A DNA stretch of 9,967 nt from CAZDBA01 sp964503615 (GTDB lineage: Bacteria; Planctomycetota; Planctomycetia; Pirellulales; Pirellulaceae). Below are positions 6,760 to 9,967 of this stretch, piece after piece. The notes below the pieces were generated by a model. The model made no database searches and had not been told where the DNA came from. It worked only from the letters and a program-made list of their open reading frames with translations. Numbering within the stretch: the stretch's first letter is position 1; every line of letters starts with the position of its first letter. The position numbers were made by a program, and so were the translations under genes. The stretch lies in contig CAZDBA010000173.1 in the NCBI GenBank assembly GCA_964503615.1, positions 1 to 9,967 of the forward strand. The letters run 5' to 3'.

Positions 6760-7695
6760 ATGAAGATTTCAGTCGCCATCTGTACATGGAACCGTTCTCG
6801 GTTGTTGCGGCAGACTTTGGATAGCATTGCAGCGGCCGACCATTCACAAGTCGATAACTGGGAATTGATCGTTGTCGATAACAACTCGACCGACGACACG
6901 CCAGCAGTCGTGGCAGAGTTTGAAGCCCGACTGCCAATCGTTTACGCCCAAGAGACAATGCAGGGCCATTCAGCCAGCCGAAACCGAGCGATCGAGCTCG
7001 CAACGGGGGACTTGATCGTTTGGACGGATAACGATGTGATCGTTGATTCCGACTGGTTAAGTGCCTATCGGAGTGCCGCAGATCGTTGGCCAAAGTCAGC
7101 TTTTTTCGGTGGTGTGATTGAACCGGTTTTTGAGTCCCCCAAACCTGCGTGGCTGGAGGAGACTTGGGAAAAGTGCAAACCGGTTTATGCGGCTCGTGAT
7201 CTGGGGGAGGAAGAGTTTGCATTGGCTGCCAACCAATTTCCCTATGGTGCAAACTTTGCGGTGCGCTCGGAGGTGCAGAGAGAGTTTAAGTTCGATACTT
7301 TGGTGGGACGCGTCTCTGGCAGTTTGGTAGGCGAAGACGAAATCGATTTGCTCCGTCGGATCACTGCAGCAGGGTACGCGGGGACTTGGGTGCCGACTGC
7401 TAAAGTGCAACATTACATTCCGGACGATCGGGTGACGACGAAGTACGTTCGAGATTACTTTGTTGGCCAAGGTGTCGCTAACGTTTTAAATGACAAAGCG
7501 ACTTTTTTCAGTCCGTTTCGCGCCCGCTGGTCGGCGTGGCACAACTGGATTTGTTTTAAACTTAAACAGAAGTCAAAATCGCCGGACGAGTGGGTGTCGC
7601 ATTTAATCTGTAGTGGTATCGCGCAGGGAGAGTACTTGCAATTCAAAACCACCACCAAGCGGACGCAAAAAAGTGAAGGGGGAAAAAACGAATGA
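6760..7695 (+). CDS. Family 2 glycosyltransferase (GT-A fold)
   Basis: The 311-residue protein starts with the GT2 signature MKISVAICTWNRSRLLRQTLDSI and contains the nucleotide-binding strand ELIVVDNNSTDDT (35-47). The metal-binding acidic motif is WTDNDV (88-93), preceded by RNRAIELATGDLIV. PYGANFAVRSE (161-171) and the catalytic-base region GEDEIDLLRRI (191-201) follow. No signal peptide or strong membrane segment is seen, so it should act at the cytoplasmic face of the inner membrane. It would move a sugar from a nucleotide sugar to a growing polysaccharide or glycolipid; donor and acceptor cannot be read from sequence. No clear Shine-Dalgarno precedes the ATG. Its TGA overlaps the ATG of the next glycosyltransferase, so the two are one translationally coupled unit. 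Confidence 0.92.
   Translation: MKISVAICTWNRSRLLRQTLDSIAAADHSQVDNWELIVVDNNSTDDTPAVVAEFEARLPIVYAQETMQGHSASRNRAIELATGDLIVWTDNDVIVDSDWLSAYRSAADRWPKSAFFGGVIEPVFESPKPAWLEETWEKCKPVYAARDLGEEEFALAANQFPYGANFAVRSEVQREFKFDTLVGRVSGSLVGEDEIDLLRRITAAGYAGTWVPTAKVQHYIPDDRVTTKYVRDYFVGQGVANVLNDKATFFSPFRARWSAWHNWICFKLKQKSKSPDEWVSHLICSGIAQGEYLQFKTTTKRTQKSEGGKNE
7675..7694 (+). promoter_or_regulatory. Ribosome binding site and ATGA stop/start overlap coupling the two glycosyltransferases
   Basis: A purine run GAAGGGGGAA (7675-7684) inside the end of the first gene sits about nine bases before the ATG at 7692-7694. That ATG shares bases with the TGA at 7693-7695. The arrangement favours translational coupling and balanced production of both enzymes. 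Confidence 0.75.
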
Positions 7696-8987
7696 AGAAG
7701 GTCGTTTTTCTCACCGATGTCCGATACTGGCGATGTCGAACGGGTGCTCAGCAACGCATTAACGCGTTAGTCCAATACATGGTTCGTTGCGGGAACGAAG
7801 TCACCACTTTGTTTGCGGCTCCCTTGTTGGAAGAAGACGGAAGCAAGAATGCGGAAAAAGTTTGTGATCGCAGTTTGATCAACAACGCGAATCTGAAGGT
7901 CATTTCGTTGGTCGATGACTGGAATCCCTCTGGGTTGGCTGAGAAAATCAAATGGCAGGGTAAGTGCATTCTCAACGCGTTATCCAGCGGTTTGCGCAAA
8001 AATGATGGCGGAGCCGAAAATCCAAATGCAACGAATCAGGTAACGCTTGCCAGTCTGCAAACAGTTGAATTTGTTGAACGCGTTGATGAATTTTTGTGTC
8101 GAATCGATCCAGATGTGGTCGTTGTCGAGTATGTGACTTTGGCTTATCTTTTGCCACCGCTCGATTCACGTCGTTTTTTATCTGTTTTGGACACCCACGA
8201 TTTGTTAGCCAGCCGTTGTCGTCAATTTGAAAAATTAGGACACTCGCATTGGCTTCAGATTACTTCCGAAGAAGAGTTCGCGGTGTTTCAGTCGTTCGAT
8301 TGCGTGTTGGCGATTCAGGAACACGAAGCCCAAACGATTCGTGAGCACACGCGCGGACCGGATGTCGTTGTTTGCGGACATCCCGTTTTATCAAATGATG
8401 GGTCAAACGATGTGTCGCGCAACCCAGTCGATTCAAAGCAGCAAAACGAAATTTCGGTTGGGTACTTTGCCTCCGATAACGCCGCGAACCGTGATGCGCT
8501 GCAATGGTTGTTGACGTCGATTTGGCCACGAGTCTGTGAGCACGAATCGACTATTCGGTTGGTGTTGGCTGGTAGTGTTTGTAACGGCTTGGACCTTGAA
8601 TCCTTGACAAAGGAGACGTTAACAAACGTTCAAGTATTGGGGAGCATCGAGCACGTTGAGGAGTTTTATTCTGAAGTCGATTTGGTGTTGAATCCGATTC
8701 GGTTTGGGACTGGGCTAAAGATTAAAAACATTGAAGCGATTCAGTTTGCTCGGCCTTTGATTTCGACCGCGCATGGGGTCGAGGCGATGCCAGTGATCGC
8801 AGCCGAGCTCGCACCTTGGGCAGTTGCCAACACTACTGACGAGTTTGCTGCGACGATTGTTGAAACGGCTCGGTCAAGCGAACTGCGCTCCAAGATGGGT
8901 GAAAACGCAAATGTATTTGCGAAATTGCTTACACCTGAGGCAGTCTACGGTGATTTGCTGCGGTTTATAAAAGAGCGCGCCAAATAG
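7692..8987 (+). CDS. GT-B fold glycosyltransferase, GT4-like (group 1)
   Basis: The 431-residue protein has the two-domain layout of group 1 glycosyltransferases. The N-terminal acceptor domain starts MKKVVFLTDVRYWRCRTGAQQRI, with a glycine-containing loop near 18, and includes DPDVVVVEYVTLAYLLPPL (139-157) and LDTHDLLASR (166-175). The C-terminal nucleotide-sugar domain starts near ISVGYFASDNAANRDAL (254-270). It includes RLVLAGS (289-295), VQVLGSIEHVEEFYSEVDLV (313-332) and the donor-site motif RFGTGLKIKNIEA (337-349), followed by RPLISTAHGVEAM (354-366). The Glu of NIEA is the usual donor-ribose contact. No membrane segment is evident, so a peripheral cytoplasmic-membrane enzyme is likely. 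It probably adds a sugar in the same pathway as the coupled GT2 enzyme. The acceptor domain is poorly conserved and the substrate is unknown. Confidence 0.9.
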   Translation: MKKVVFLTDVRYWRCRTGAQQRINALVQYMVRCGNEVTTLFAAPLLEEDGSKNAEKVCDRSLINNANLKVISLVDDWNPSGLAEKIKWQGKCILNALSSGLRKNDGGAENPNATNQVTLASLQTVEFVERVDEFLCRIDPDVVVVEYVTLAYLLPPLDSRRFLSVLDTHDLLASRCRQFEKLGHSHWLQITSEEEFAVFQSFDCVLAIQEHEAQTIREHTRGPDVVVCGHPVLSNDGSNDVSRNPVDSKQQNEISVGYFASDNAANRDALQWLLTSIWPRVCEHESTIRLVLAGSVCNGLDLESLTKETLTNVQVLGSIEHVEEFYSEVDLVLNPIRFGTGLKIKNIEAIQFARPLISTAHGVEAMPVIAAELAPWAVANTTDEFAATIVETARSSELRSKMGENANVFAKLLTPEAVYGDLLRFIKERAK

Positions 8988-9188
8988 GACTGTAACTAGG
9001 TAGAACGTTGTTTTTGGCGTCTAAAGTTCTGTGTAAAACAAAGAAAGCAGTCTTATTCAGGAAAGAAAATACGGTTTACTTGATAACGCGATTTACGAAT
9101 AATCGAGATTCTTCGAACTTTGAAGTGATTCGGTTCGTAAGTCTCTTGCAATTGTCGGGTTTAGAAAAACGATGTTCGGAATCGAGAA

Positions 9189-9869
9189 ATGAAAAATTAC
9201 AAGAAGTTGTGTGGGCTGTTTTTGATGTGGCTTCCATTGTTGTTGACGACTGTCTGTAACGGGCAGGTCAAGGGCGGCGGTCAAGAAGCACAAGATCTTC
9301 AACAGCAAGAATTGGAAAACGAGGAGAACATGGAGTTAGAGACGGCGACATTTGGTGGTGGTTGTTTTTGGTGCACCGAAGCGGTCTTTCAGGAGTTGAA
9401 AGGTGTGAAATCGGTAGTCTCCGCCTACACGGGTGGGGCAACTGAGAACCCGACCTATGAAGATATTTGCACTGGCCGAACTGGGCATGCCGAGGTGATT
9501 CAGATCAAGTACGATCCGGAGGTGATCTCGTTTCAGAAGTTGTTGGAAGTGCACATGATCACGCACGACCCTACCACGCTTAATCGTCAAGGAGCTGATA
9601 CAGGAACACAGTACCGAAGTGCGATTTTCTATCACACTCCCGAGCAAAGAGATTTGGCAAATGCGGTCATTGATAAACTGGAAGAAGCACGTGTGTATAA
9701 CACACCGATCGTTACTGAAGTGACCGAGGTGTCTGTTGTGTACCCGGCTGAGGATTATCATCAAAACTACTTTGCCGAGAATCCGAATCAAGGATACTGT
9801 CGTGGCACCATTCCGCCGAAGTTGGCAAAGCTCAAAAAAGTGTTCGCTGATCTGATCAAGGAAAAGTAA
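9189..9869 (+). CDS. msrA: Peptide methionine-S-sulfoxide reductase with N-terminal signal peptide
   Basis: MsrA reduces methionine-S-sulfoxide in oxidised proteins. The catalytic signature GGGCFWCTEAVF lies at 56-67 with nucleophile C59. YTGG (80-83), YEDICTGRTGHAEVIQI (90-106), HDPTTLNRQGADTGTQYRS (126-144) and YHQNYF (190-195) follow in family order. C204 in NQGYC is the likely resolving cysteine. No MsrB domain is fused. The 226-residue form begins with a basic segment and hydrophobic core (KNYKKLCGLFLMWLPLLLTT), probably cleaved near G25, then a Q/E-rich linker to about residue 47, implying periplasmic export. V at -1 of C23 argues against a lipoprotein. The first ATG has only a weak GGA eight bases upstream, while M48 has a better site (see 9321-9332) and would give a 179-residue cytoplasmic enzyme of canonical length. 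Confidence 0.95.
   Translation: MKNYKKLCGLFLMWLPLLLTTVCNGQVKGGGQEAQDLQQQELENEENMELETATFGGGCFWCTEAVFQELKGVKSVVSAYTGGATENPTYEDICTGRTGHAEVIQIKYDPEVISFQKLLEVHMITHDPTTLNRQGADTGTQYRSAIFYHTPEQRDLANAVIDKLEEARVYNTPIVTEVTEVSVVYPAEDYHQNYFAENPNQGYCRGTIPPKLAKLKKVFADLIKEK
9321..9332 (+). promoter_or_regulatory. Internal ribosome binding site and alternative ATG within msrA
   Basis: GAGGAG at 9321-9326 precedes an in-frame ATG at 9330-9332 (codon 48); the GAGG is five bases from the ATG. Starting here gives MELETATFGGGCFWC, which is how unexported MsrA proteins normally begin. It is a better initiation context than the upstream ATG at 9189. The GAGGAG also encodes Glu-Glu in the linker, so its presence may be partly coincidental. 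Confidence 0.45.
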
Positions 9870-9967
9870 CGAGTTCCCAAATCGTTGTGGTTCCATTGCT
9901 CCACATGCAGATGAGCATTAGATGCATAATATCTTTGATCCCTTGGCCCCGAGCGCCGCAGAAATTT

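Noticed and set aside
8988..9188. Possible promoter or terminator between the GT4-like gene and msrA
   Set aside because: TTGATA (5 of 6 for -35) has no -10 box at proper distance, and the small hairpins present (for example CGATT/AATCG) have no U-tract; nothing was strong enough to annotate.
9008..9259. 83-codon plus-strand open frame before msrA
   Set aside because: It overlaps the start of msrA in another frame, has no ribosome binding site and has no recognisable features; it is probably noncoding.
9336..9896. 186-codon minus-strand open frame
   Set aside because: It is the mirror of msrA, whose frame carries the catalytic GCFWC and other family motifs; the reverse translation resembles nothing known.
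9870..9967. Short inverted repeats TGTGG/CCACA and ATGCA/TGCAT after msrA
   Set aside because: The stems are only five base pairs with no U-tract; they are expected by chance in this length.
1..9967. CRISPR array, tRNA, rRNA or insertion sequence
   Set aside because: No regularly spaced repeats, no cloverleaf-like segment and no transposase or terminal inverted repeats were found by reading both strands; almost all sequence is accounted for by ordinary coding regions.

Overview
The window reads as chromosomal DNA of a planctomycete, most likely Pirellulaceae (Rhodopirellula/Blastopirellula-like). This is inferred from protein style: a short second-type SecA, an Asn/Gln/Pro-rich lipoprotein, and a MiaA with an 'IYRGMDIGTAKP' segment. 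Base composition looks close to half GC, and Shine-Dalgarno sequences are weak before most genes. No species can be named from sequence alone. No phage, IS element, CRISPR array, tRNA or rRNA was seen.

Left part, all minus strand, read from right to left: miaA (tRNA dimethylallyltransferase), aspS (aspartyl-tRNA synthetase), a small secreted lipoprotein of unknown function, a C-terminally short SecA-type ATPase, and a YaiI/YqxD (UPF0178) protein cut by the left edge. The gaps between them are 166, 156, 51 and 134 bases. aspS has its own good promoter candidate and ribosome binding site. The lipoprotein and the SecA are the closest pair and may be co-transcribed. The gap before the YaiI gene holds a long, nearly perfect hairpin. 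The gap between miaA and aspS holds an intrinsic terminator that points the wrong way for both genes.

Right part, plus strand: divergently from miaA run two glycosyltransferase genes joined by an ATGA stop/start overlap, a GT-A family 2 enzyme and a GT-B (GT4-like) enzyme. They probably act in succession on one surface polysaccharide or glycolipid. After a 201-base gap (8988-9188, in which I found no convincing promoter or terminator) comes msrA, a peptide methionine sulfoxide reductase. It carries an N-terminal signal peptide and also an internal, better-equipped start codon that would give a standard cytoplasmic form. The last 98 bases hold nothing I can name.

Most of the window is housekeeping (tRNA charging, tRNA modification, protein repair) with envelope-related genes. 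I did not find a clear new multi-gene system. The points most worth checking are the truncated SecA beside a lysine-free lipoprotein, the possible dual-localised MsrA, the intergenic hairpin, and the antisense terminator upstream of aspS.
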